From Deltaproteobacteria bacterium RIFOXYA12_FULL_61_11 (lineage in GTDB: Bacteria; Bdellovibrionota_F; JAHFAK01; YA12-FULL-61-11): a stretch of DNA of 5,210 nt. Positions 1-5,160 of this stretch are shown here, in pieces; the stretch's first letter is position 1; each line of letters starts with the position of its first letter. Under the pieces are notes generated by a model. The model saw only the letters and a list, made by a program, of their open reading frames with translations. It did no database searches and was not told where the DNA came from. Position numbers and translations under genes: made by a program. The stretch is taken from the NCBI GenBank assembly GCA_001799195.1, contig MGSU01000319.1, positions 1 to 5,210 on the forward strand, in the 5' to 3' direction.

Positions 1-30
1 CGCGAGGGTTTCGCTGCGGTGTCTGCTCAT
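1..30 (-). CDS. 5' end of a gene coupled to the FAD oxidase (partial, unknown product)
   Basis: Only the first ten codons lie in the window; they read MSRHRSETLA and the gene runs off the left edge. The start is well supported. Its ATG (30-28) overlaps the TGA of the FAD oxidase (29-27) in an ATGA arrangement, and a perfect AGGAGG Shine-Dalgarno (43-38, inside the oxidase gene) sits 7 bases upstream. This points to translational coupling and a shared transcript with the AGPS-like oxidase, so the product probably works with it or regulates it. Ten residues are too few to assign a family. A basic N-terminus of this sort occurs in TetR-type regulators but also in many other proteins, so no function is claimed. 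Confidence 0.75.
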   Translation of the reverse strand, partial: MSRHRSETLA

Positions 31-1718
31 GATGCCACCTCCTCGGTAGGCAGGAGCTTGCCCGGATTCATCAACCCGTCCGGATCGAGGGTTCGCTTCA
101 CCGCGCCCAAGACCCCTCGTTCGGCCGGCTGGAGGTGGAGATAGGGCTTGTGGTCGAGCCCTATCCCGTGGTGATGACTGATCACCCCGCCGCGCTCCAC
201 GACGGCTTGACTGACCGTCTGCTTGAACTCGCCCCACTGGGCAAGGGGGTTGTCCTGTTGCCTCGTCATCACCGAGAAGTACAGCGAGGCCCCGGTGCGG
301 TAGAGGTGCGAGACATGGCAGGTGACGAGTCCGCCCTGCCCCTGGCGGTCGAACCAGGTCTCGACCGCCAGCCTCACCCCGCGGTACAGCCGGTCGAGGT
401 TGGACCAGGTGGTGGCCGTCTCGAAGGTGTCGACGAGGAGGTGTTGATCGAGCAATTCGTCGCGCAGATAGGGAAGGTGAAAGCGTTCGGCCGCCCAGGA
501 ACGTCCCGGGGAGGCGCCGAGGCAGAACCCCGCGTGCCGGGAGAAGCAGCGGGAGACCGCGGCCTCGGCCGACCCGGCCTCTTCGCGGGAGCCTTCCAAG
601 CCGACGAGTACCATCGACGAGGTTCCTGGTGTGAACCGGTGCAGGGCGAGGATACCCCGACCGACGCTCAGGTACAGCCTGCGCGAGAGCGTGCCGCCGT
701 CGCCTCCGAGTTCGAACATGACCTCGGTCTCGGGTTCGTCCGAGACCCGGAGCATGGCTAGGTGGATCCCGGCCTGGACCACCTCCCTGGCGGCGGCGAC
801 CGCCTCATCGAAGGAGTGGAACAACCAGGCCAGGTAGCGCTGCTCGGCAGGCAGGGGAGTGAGCCGCAGCGTGACGTTCGTGATCACACCCAGGGTTCCC
901 TCGGACCCGAGCACCAGGCCTCCGAGGTCAGGACCGCAGGATCGTGCCGGCGCCAGCGGTGTGGTGATCTTGCCCCCGGGCGCGGTGAGTCCGAGAGCGA
1001 CCACCAGGTCCTCGATGCGGCCGTATCCCAGCGAATGTTGCCCGGCGGAGCGGGTTGCCACCCAACCGCCGAGGGTCGAATACTCGAAGGATTGGGGGAA
1101 GTGCCCCAGGGTGAACCCGACCTGGCCGAGCCATTGCTCGAGCGAGGGACCGAGGATACCGGCCTCGAAGGTGGCGGTGTGCGAGAGGGGATCGAGTGCG
1201 AGAAGCCGGTCGCACAGGCGCAGATCCAGACAAGCCACGTGGCCGCGTGCTCCCCGGGCCGGGTGTACCCCTCCGACCACGCTGGTGCCACCACCATAGG
1301 GCACCACGGCCACGTCGTGGCGTTCGCATAACTCCAGAAGACTCTCGACCTCGCCCTCTTCTCTCGGGTACAGCACGAGGTCCGGGGCCTCGGCCAGGGT
1401 CCCGCCGCGCAGGGCGAGCAGGTCGGGATAACTCTTCCCTCTGGCGTGGCAGAGGCGTTCGGCATGGTCGTTCCGGCAACGCTCCTCACCCAACAGACGG
1501 CGGAAGGCCGTCAGGGCAGGATGGCCGAGGGTCGAGGCCGGGAGGGTGACCTGGGCAGGATCCGGGGGAGGGAGGGGACGATACTCGCGCATGCCCAGAC
1601 GCTGTGCGAGAAAGGCGAGTGCGCGGGGCTTCCGGGCCAACTCGTACCGCACCGCCGGATGGCCCCAGCCCCACCATTTCGTGGCCGCTAGGTCTTTTGG
1701 TTCCTTGCGCTCGCTCAT
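27..1718 (-). CDS. FAD-binding oxidase, alkyldihydroxyacetonephosphate synthase (AGPS)-like
   Basis: This 563-residue cytosolic-looking flavoprotein belongs to the VAO/PCMH FAD-binding superfamily (FAD_binding_4 plus FAD-oxidase C-terminal domain). Its N-terminus has the AGPS-like KWWGWG motif (about 14-19). The FAD domain shows PYGGGTSVVGG (140-150), PQSFEYSTLGGW (208-219), the GYGRIEDLV loop (221 onward region) and GSEGTLGVIT (271-280). The C-terminal half has PYLRD (about 426-430), DTFETATTW (440-448), SHLYRTGASLYF (470-481) and SHHHGIG (514-520). The LYF tyrosine (Y480) and the HHH triplet match active-site elements of mammalian AGPS, which swaps the acyl group of acyl-DHAP for a fatty alcohol in ether-lipid synthesis. 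Many bacterial homologues have no proven substrate, so a glycolate/lactate-type dehydrogenase role is possible but fits the motifs less well. The start at 1718 follows GAGGAA at 6-base spacing; an in-frame ATG at 1802 lacks this and would add a low-quality Arg-rich leader. The gene overlaps the next gene by 4 bases and is divergent from the MFS transporter. Confidence 0.88.
   Translation of the reverse strand: MSERKEPKDLAATKWWGWGHPAVRYELARKPRALAFLAQRLGMREYRPLPPPDPAQVTLPASTLGHPALTAFRRLLGEERCRNDHAERLCHARGKSYPDLLALRGGTLAEAPDLVLYPREEGEVESLLELCERHDVAVVPYGGGTSVVGGVHPARGARGHVACLDLRLCDRLLALDPLSHTATFEAGILGPSLEQWLGQVGFTLGHFPQSFEYSTLGGWVATRSAGQHSLGYGRIEDLVVALGLTAPGGKITTPLAPARSCGPDLGGLVLGSEGTLGVITNVTLRLTPLPAEQRYLAWLFHSFDEAVAAAREVVQAGIHLAMLRVSDEPETEVMFELGGDGGTLSRRLYLSVGRGILALHRFTPGTSSMVLVGLEGSREEAGSAEAAVSRCFSRHAGFCLGASPGRSWAAERFHLPYLRDELLDQHLLVDTFETATTWSNLDRLYRGVRLAVETWFDRQGQGGLVTCHVSHLYRTGASLYFSVMTRQQDNPLAQWGEFKQTVSQAVVERGGVISHHHGIGLDHKPYLHLQPAERGVLGAVKRTLDPDGLMNPGKLLPTEEVAS
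38..43 (-). promoter_or_regulatory. Shine-Dalgarno AGGAGG of the coupled downstream gene
   Basis: The minus strand reads AGGAGG, a perfect match to the anti-SD core, 7 bases before the ATG at 30. It lies inside the last codons of the FAD oxidase. It fixes the start of the partial gene at the left edge and shows that the ATGA overlap is a real gene junction. Confidence 0.8.
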
Positions 1719-1720
1719 CC

Positions 1721-1731
1721 GTCGTTCCTCG
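1721..1731. repeat. 11-base direct repeat, copy 1
   Basis: GTCGTTCCTCG occurs here and again at 2012-2022, one copy near each start codon of the divergent pair. This copy includes the Shine-Dalgarno of the FAD oxidase on the minus strand, so part of its conservation could be due to that. It may be an operator half, or chance in GC-rich DNA. Confidence 0.5.
1725..1730 (-). promoter_or_regulatory. Shine-Dalgarno GAGGAA of the FAD oxidase
   Basis: The minus strand reads GAGGAA six bases before the ATG at 1718. It decides between this start and an in-frame ATG 28 codons upstream. The site lies inside one copy of an 11-base repeat that recurs upstream of the MFS gene. Confidence 0.65.
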
Positions 1732-1783
1732 TTTCGTGCCCACTGCGCCGGTCGACGGGTACTCCCGAGCCGACCGCGCCTCC

Positions 1784-1812
1784 ACCCTGCCCCGGGGCCC
1801 ACTGCCTGTCAA
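1784..1812 (-). promoter_or_regulatory. Candidate promoter for the FAD oxidase operon
   Basis: On the minus strand a perfect TTGACA (1812-1807) is followed, after 17 bases, by CAGGGT (1789-1784). The latter keeps only the A2 and T6 of the sigma-70 -10 box. The predicted start of transcription, near 1777, would give a leader of about 60 bases before the ATG at 1718. The -35 is strong and the -10 poor, so this is a candidate that may depend on an activator or be used by another sigma factor. Confidence 0.35.
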
Positions 1813-1824
1813 TCGAGGTTGTCC

Positions 1825-1853
1825 TTGACCGTCGGGACCATCCCGGGCATGGT
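1825..1853 (+). promoter_or_regulatory. Candidate promoter for the MFS transporter
   Basis: TTGACC (1825-1830), a 17-base spacer and CATGGT (1848-1853; 3 of 6 matches to TATAAT) face the MFS gene. The -10 overlaps an inverted repeat, ACCAT (1837-1841) and ATGGT (1849-1853), around a CCCGGG core, which could be a binding site. The -35 lies 12 bases from the opposing TTGACA, back to back. A start here would give a leader of almost 190 bases, long for a simple promoter, so a second promoter nearer 2048 is possible. Confidence 0.3.
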
Positions 1854-2011
1854 GGAGGTCCGGGGTCCGGTCCGTCGACCGAGGTAAGTCCGCAGGCTCT
1901 CTGGTTCGCCGTCCGGCCGCGAAGAGACGAGCGCCCGTTGATCGCGGGAGTCCGTCCCCTCACGAACCCCGGGTCCACCTCATGCTTCGATACCTGCCGA
2001 GCGGTACGCGA

Positions 2012-2022
2012 GTCGTTCCTCG
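2012..2022. repeat. 11-base direct repeat, copy 2
   Basis: An exact second copy of GTCGTTCCTCG, 25 bases before the MFS start codon. Unlike copy 1 it has no translational role on the plus strand. It abuts a GGTACC palindrome. Confidence 0.5.
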
Positions 2023-2038
2023 GTACCCTTCGACACCT

Positions 2039-2043
2039 GGAGG
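2039..2043 (+). promoter_or_regulatory. Shine-Dalgarno GGAGG of the MFS transporter
   Basis: GGAGG lies 4 bases before the ATG at 2048, a slightly short spacing. It favours this start over the in-frame ATG at 1982, which has no purine-rich site upstream and would add 22 non-hydrophobic residues before the first membrane segment. Confidence 0.65.
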
Positions 2044-2047
2044 TCCC

Positions 2048-3319
2048 ATGCCTGCATCCTCTGACTCTTCGACTACCCCCCTCGTGCTTCGCGGCTGGAT
2101 CGTCACCGCGGCAGCGACCAGCATCGGGCTCGCCCTCGGCAACCTCTATGCATGGAGCGTGATCAAGGCTAGCATCCCCGATGCCTGGGCCTGGAGCAAT
2201 GCAGACAAGGCGTTGCCGTATTCCGCTGCCTGTCTGGTCTTTGCCCTGACCATGATCCCGGCTGGTTGGTTGCAGGACCGCATTGGCCCGCGCTGGATCT
2301 GCACCATCGGCGGACTGCTGACCGGACTGGGGTGCATCGTGGCCGGCCTGGGCGGCGGTTCCCTGACCGCCTTCGTCCTCGGGTTCGGCGGGCTGGCCGG
2401 GGTGGGCATCGGTTTCGGTTACTCGGCGATGACCCCTGCCGCGATCAAGTGGTTCCCCCCGCAACGCACCGGCCTCATTGCCGGCCTTGTGGTGGCCGGC
2501 TTCGGCCTGGCCCCGGTGTACATCGCTCCCCTGGCCACGTTCCTCCTCACCGCCTTCCAGCGCACTAACGAGTCCGGTGTGATCGAGAAGGGCGTACCCC
2601 AGACCATGATTGCTCTGGGCCTCGGCGTGCTGGTCGTGGTCACCGGGTTGGCCCAATTGGTGCGCAATCCGCCGCGCGCGACCGCCGTTCAGACGAGCTC
2701 GCCGGGTGCTGAGGCGCAGTCCAAGGACTTGCCCTGGCGCGACATGCTCAAGACCGGCCGTTTCTGGTTGCTCTGGGTCATGTACTTCTGCGGGTCGGCC
2801 GCGGGCCTGACCTTCATCAGCGTGGCGCAAGACCTCGGCAAGCGTTCCCTGGGCGAATGGGCCTTTCTCACCGTGGTCGTCCTGGCCCTGGGCAACGCCA
2901 GCGGCCGCATCCTGGCCGGCTCTCTGTCCGACCGCTTCGGCCGGGCCTGGACCATGTTCGGCGAATTCGCCTTCCAGGGCATTGTGGTGGCGACGCTCTA
3001 CTTCCTGACCTCCTCCACCTCGACGACCTGGTTGTTCATCCTCATGGTGGTCTTCTTCCTGGGGATGAACTACGGCTCCAACTTGGCCCTGTTTCCCGCC
3101 GCAACCAAGGATTTCTTCGGCTTGCGCGCTTTCGGTATGAACTACGGGTTGCTGTTCACGGCCTGGGGGCTTGCCGGCCTGGTCATGCCCTGGATCAACG
3201 GCTTGGTGGTCGATCTCACCGGTGGTAACGAGGTATCCTATGCCATCATCGTGGCTATGATGGCAGCCTCGGCGTTCTTGGCCCTGATCAGTCGCCGAAC
3301 ACCTCCTCCGGCGAGGTGA
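2048..3319 (+). CDS. MFS transporter, oxalate/formate antiporter (OFA)-like
   Basis: This 423-residue inner-membrane carrier has about 12 hydrophobic segments (roughly 17-38, 57-74, 84-101, 105-125, 132-155, 187-206, 238-260, 270-290, 302-322, 327-349, 361-385, 397-415), with a hydrophilic loop at about 207-235 joining the halves. The start of TM1 (RGWIVT, then LYAWSVI at 33-39) and the TM4-5 region (FGYSAMTPAAIKWFPPQRTG, 123-142) are typical of the OFA family. The MFS loop motif appears as GWLQDRIGPR (73-82) and again as GSLSDRFGR (291-299). Family members exchange or import small monocarboxylates or dicarboxylates. An arginine near the end of TM8 (R287) is in the usual place, but TM11 (YGLLFTAWGLAG) has a tryptophan, W373, where OxlT-type proteins carry a lysine, so oxalate is doubtful. 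The last 32 bases overlap the converging HAD gene. Divergent from the FAD oxidase, it may move a substrate or product of that operon. The family call is firm; the substrate is unknown. Confidence 0.9.
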   Translation: MPASSDSSTTPLVLRGWIVTAAATSIGLALGNLYAWSVIKASIPDAWAWSNADKALPYSAACLVFALTMIPAGWLQDRIGPRWICTIGGLLTGLGCIVAGLGGGSLTAFVLGFGGLAGVGIGFGYSAMTPAAIKWFPPQRTGLIAGLVVAGFGLAPVYIAPLATFLLTAFQRTNESGVIEKGVPQTMIALGLGVLVVVTGLAQLVRNPPRATAVQTSSPGAEAQSKDLPWRDMLKTGRFWLLWVMYFCGSAAGLTFISVAQDLGKRSLGEWAFLTVVVLALGNASGRILAGSLSDRFGRAWTMFGEFAFQGIVVATLYFLTSSTSTTWLFILMVVFFLGMNYGSNLALFPAATKDFFGLRAFGMNYGLLFTAWGLAGLVMPWINGLVVDLTGGNEVSYAIIVAMMAASAFLALISRRTPPPAR

Positions 3320-4052
3320 AGAGTCGGTCGGGCCGCTCGATGACGAGGGCAGCGACCTGGCGCAGGTGGAGCAGCTCGCGCTCCGGACAACCCTGAGGCA
3401 GGGCCCCGGCCCAGGTGCACCAGCAGGCGGCCGCTGCCCTTAGCCCGGCAGCCTTGGCCGCCCGGCAATCCGCAGGTGCATCCCCCACGTAGAGGTAGCT
3501 CGAGGGAGCGTGCCGCCCCCCCAGCTCGTCGAGGGCCTGGAGCAGGCCTGAAACCTTGGGCAGGGCGCCGACTTCGCTGCGGCCCTCGGTCGAGATGAGG
3601 ATATCCGGCTGCAGGTCGACCCTCGCCATGTGGACCTCGGCGATGCTTTGGGGCTTTTGGGTGATGATGACGAGCGGCCATCCCGCAGCGCGCAAGTCCC
3701 GGACGAGGACTTCTATACCGGGCACCAAGCGCAGCGTGCTCCAGAGCAGTTCCTCGTCGTGCAACCAGCGGCGGAACGCGGCGCGGGTCCTCTCGACCAG
3801 GACCGCGTCGGGTGCGATCCCCCGTCGGCTCAGGACTTTTGTCAGGAAATCCACCGCGGGAACCCCGGGGTTGGCTTCGACCAGGGAAACCTGATCGAGC
3901 CTGAGCCCGACGACCTCGAAGAGCGCCCTCTGGTAGGCCTCGAGGGCCAGGAGCCTGGTGTCGAGCAGCGTGTTGTCCAGGTCGAAGAGGGGGGGCAGGT
4001 CTTTTACCACGGGGTGCTTCCTGGTGTCGTTTGCCGTTCGATCGGCCGGCAT
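3288..4052 (-). CDS. HAD-superfamily hydrolase (phosphatase-like)
   Basis: This 254-residue soluble protein has all four HAD motifs: FDLDNTLLDT (23-32) with nucleophile D24 and acid D26; a threonine in VIITQKP (T131); a lysine in LPKVSG (K166); and VGDAPAD (189-195) with metal-binding D191 and D195. Residues 33 to about 110, between motifs I and II, form a helical C1-type cap, as in phosphoglycolate phosphatase-like members. It probably removes phosphate from a small molecule; the substrate is not predictable. The tail has an odd Trp/Cys-rich stretch (ACWCTW, about 209-214). The ATG at 4052 lies 14 bases after the mvaD stop but has a weak ribosome site. A GTG at 4010, preceded by AGGAAG at 6-base spacing (4022-4017), would remove 14 residues and put motif I at the usual distance from the N-terminus; either is possible. 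It is likely cotranscribed with mvaD. Its 3' end overlaps the MFS gene by 32 bases, tail to tail. Confidence 0.88.
   Translation of the reverse strand: MPADRTANDTRKHPVVKDLPPLFDLDNTLLDTRLLALEAYQRALFEVVGLRLDQVSLVEANPGVPAVDFLTKVLSRRGIAPDAVLVERTRAAFRRWLHDEELLWSTLRLVPGIEVLVRDLRAAGWPLVIITQKPQSIAEVHMARVDLQPDILISTEGRSEVGALPKVSGLLQALDELGGRHAPSSYLYVGDAPADCRAAKAAGLRAAAACWCTWAGALPQGCPERELLHLRQVAALVIERPDRLFTSPEEVFGD
4017..4022 (-). promoter_or_regulatory. Possible ribosome site for an alternative GTG start of the HAD gene
   Basis: AGGAAG on the minus strand is 6 bases before an in-frame GTG (4010-4008). This start would give a 240-residue protein and leave 56 bases between mvaD and the HAD gene. The upstream ATG at 4052 has only a weak GGA at a similar distance, so the choice stays open. 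Confidence 0.4.
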
Positions 4053-4066
4053 CTGAGGTCCGGCGC

Positions 4067-5083
4067 TCAGAAAAACTGCGTGTCCAGGAGGCGTACCCCG
4101 ACTCCGGTCCGGTTATGTAGGACCGCAGTGACGAAGGGGTTAGACCGGAGTTGGCACTCCAGCTCGGCGGCCTGAGGGGCCTCGCAGAGGACATGGACGT
4201 TCGGACCGGCGTCGAGGGTGAAGTAAGCCTCGAGGCCGGCCTTGCGCAGGCCGAGGACCTGTTTGAGGACGGCTATGGTGCCGGGACTCCAGTAGTAAGC
4301 CGGAGGGGTCGAGGTCATCATCACGGCGTGCATCGAGATGCACTCGAATTCGATCGCCGGACCGAGGGTGCAAAGGTCGCGTTCGAGGATGGCGCGTTCG
4401 ACGAGCCCTATGCGACTCTGCATCTCCGCAAGCCGGGCCTCGAGATAGGGGCTGGTATGGGCCAACTCATGGCCGAGGGAGCTGGAGATGCTCTTCTGTT
4501 CGCGGGTGACCACGGCCACGAGGTCGCGCAGGTCCCAGTGCTCGGGCGGGGCGATCTGGCGGGTGACCGCGTCCTCGTGCCGCTCTCCGAAGAGGTGCTT
4601 GGTGAAGCCGTCATGGGTGGACCTGGCGGCCGAGACCGAGCCCGTGAGGCGCACCTCGCGGCTGAGGGCTTCGCGGTCCTCGACCATTGCTCGGAGTCCT
4701 ATCGCAGCGAGGGCAGCCGCGGTGAAGGCGCAGAGCCCCGCGGCCGAGGAGGCGATGCCGGCGTCGAGGGGGATGTTGGTCGAGGAGAGCACCTTGGCGC
4801 GCAGGCTGGTACCGGCCAACTCGCGCACGCGGTCGAGCTGGCGGAAGAGCCCGCGGTCCTTGCGCGAGCCCTCGGGTGAGACCTCCTTGCGGTCGCCCTG
4901 CTCGTCCACGATGGTGATGGTGTCGCGGTCGTAGGCGGGGTCGAAGTCCACGGTGGTCGTGGACCGGCAAGCGTCGAGGTTCATGGAGCTGGTCGTGGTC
5001 AGGGGCAGGAAGAGCTGGTGATCCCTGCGACCCCAGTATTTTATGAAGGCGATGTTGGCCGGAGCATTGGCCGTGGCTTTCAT
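4067..5083 (-). CDS. mvaD: Mevalonate-pathway decarboxylase (diphosphomevalonate or phosphomevalonate decarboxylase)
   Basis: This 338-residue GHMP-kinase-fold protein has the normal length for the family. Diphosphomevalonate decarboxylase converts mevalonate diphosphate, with ATP, to isopentenyl diphosphate, CO2, ADP and phosphate in the cytosol. Visible motifs are the N-terminal APANIAFIKYWG (7-18) with K15; the phosphate-binding loop PLDAGIASSAAGL (105-117); GSVSAARS (148-155), with S149, S151 and R154 aligning with the Ser-Ser-Arg set of yeast MVD1; and TLDAGPNVH (289-297), with D291 as the catalytic aspartate. The segment after LP (LTTTSSMNLD, 28-37) differs from the LPxNxSxS of classical enzymes. 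This raises the possibility of a phosphomevalonate decarboxylase, the enzyme of the archaeal/Chloroflexi-type branch that yields isopentenyl phosphate. The start at 5083 follows AGGGGG at 7-base spacing; an in-frame ATG at 5155 would add 24 residues ahead of the conserved N-terminus. It is probably first of a pair with the HAD gene and may follow another gene 77 bases upstream. Confidence 0.88.
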   Translation of the reverse strand: MKATANAPANIAFIKYWGRRDHQLFLPLTTTSSMNLDACRSTTTVDFDPAYDRDTITIVDEQGDRKEVSPEGSRKDRGLFRQLDRVRELAGTSLRAKVLSSTNIPLDAGIASSAAGLCAFTAAALAAIGLRAMVEDREALSREVRLTGSVSAARSTHDGFTKHLFGERHEDAVTRQIAPPEHWDLRDLVAVVTREQKSISSSLGHELAHTSPYLEARLAEMQSRIGLVERAILERDLCTLGPAIEFECISMHAVMMTSTPPAYYWSPGTIAVLKQVLGLRKAGLEAYFTLDAGPNVHVLCEAPQAAELECQLRSNPFVTAVLHNRTGVGVRLLDTQFF

Positions 5084-5090
5084 ACTGGAT

Positions 5091-5096
5091 CCCCCT
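5091..5096 (-). promoter_or_regulatory. Shine-Dalgarno AGGGGG of mvaD
   Basis: AGGGGG on the minus strand is 7 bases before the ATG at 5083. It supports this start, which also places the conserved KATANAPANIA segment at the N-terminus as usual for the family, over the in-frame ATG at 5155. Confidence 0.6.
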
Positions 5097-5117
5097 AAGG
5101 TGGACGGTCGGTTTCCC

Positions 5118-5146
5118 TCGGCCGAAGGCATAACGCCGAAGGCCGA
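5118..5146 (-). other. Imperfect hairpin in the mvaD leader or intergenic gap
   Basis: TCGGCC (5118-5123) pairs with GGCCGA (5141-5146), and GGC (5127-5129) pairs with GCC (5135-5137). The two stems are separated by a symmetric internal loop and capped by the 5-base loop 5130-5134. The same stretch holds repeated GCCGAAGGC units (5121-5129, 5135-5143). No T run follows on either strand, so it is not a standard intrinsic terminator. It lies between the stop of the upstream partial gene and the mvaD start, and could be an RNA processing or stabilising element. A weak promoter-like pair (TTGCAT, 17 bases, TATGCC on the minus strand) overlaps it. Confidence 0.45.
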
Positions 5147-5160
5147 AGAATGCAATCCTT

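Larger units (their letters stand above)
1719..2047. other. Divergent intergenic region between FAD oxidase and MFS gene
   Basis: This 329-base stretch holds no convincing gene. In-frame extensions of both flanking genes into it (ATG at 1802 minus, ATG at 1982 plus) lack Shine-Dalgarno sites and give low-quality residues. It contains two back-to-back -35-like hexamers (1807-1812 and 1825-1830), a GCCCCGGGGC palindrome (1789-1798), three GGTCC pentamers (1857-1861, 1864-1868, 1869-1873), a GGTACC palindrome (2022-2027) and an 11-base direct repeat near each end. It probably carries the control elements for both genes. Confidence 0.7.

Noticed and set aside
135-761. Plus-strand open frame of 208 residues opposite the FAD oxidase
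   Set aside because: Antisense to a well-supported flavoprotein; it has no family features and arises from high GC at third codon positions.
1755-1766. CGGG-TACT-CCCG mini-hairpin in the intergenic region as a terminator
   Set aside because: The stem is only 4 base pairs with no T run, and it lies upstream of the FAD oxidase, where no transcript needs to end.
1715-2830. Long minus-strand open frame (371 residues) across the divergent region and opposite the MFS gene
   Set aside because: Its composition is rich in Arg, Gly, His and Gln with no recognisable motif, and it is antisense to a clear 12-TM transporter. It is a GC-rich shadow frame.
3238-4194. Minus-strand open frame of 318 residues over the HAD gene in another frame
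   Set aside because: Arg/Pro/Gly-rich translation typical of an out-of-frame read; the HAD frame has all four catalytic motifs.
4151-4879. Plus-strand open frame of 242 residues opposite mvaD
   Set aside because: It mirrors the codons of mvaD, whose catalytic motifs are intact. No motif or ribosome site supports it.
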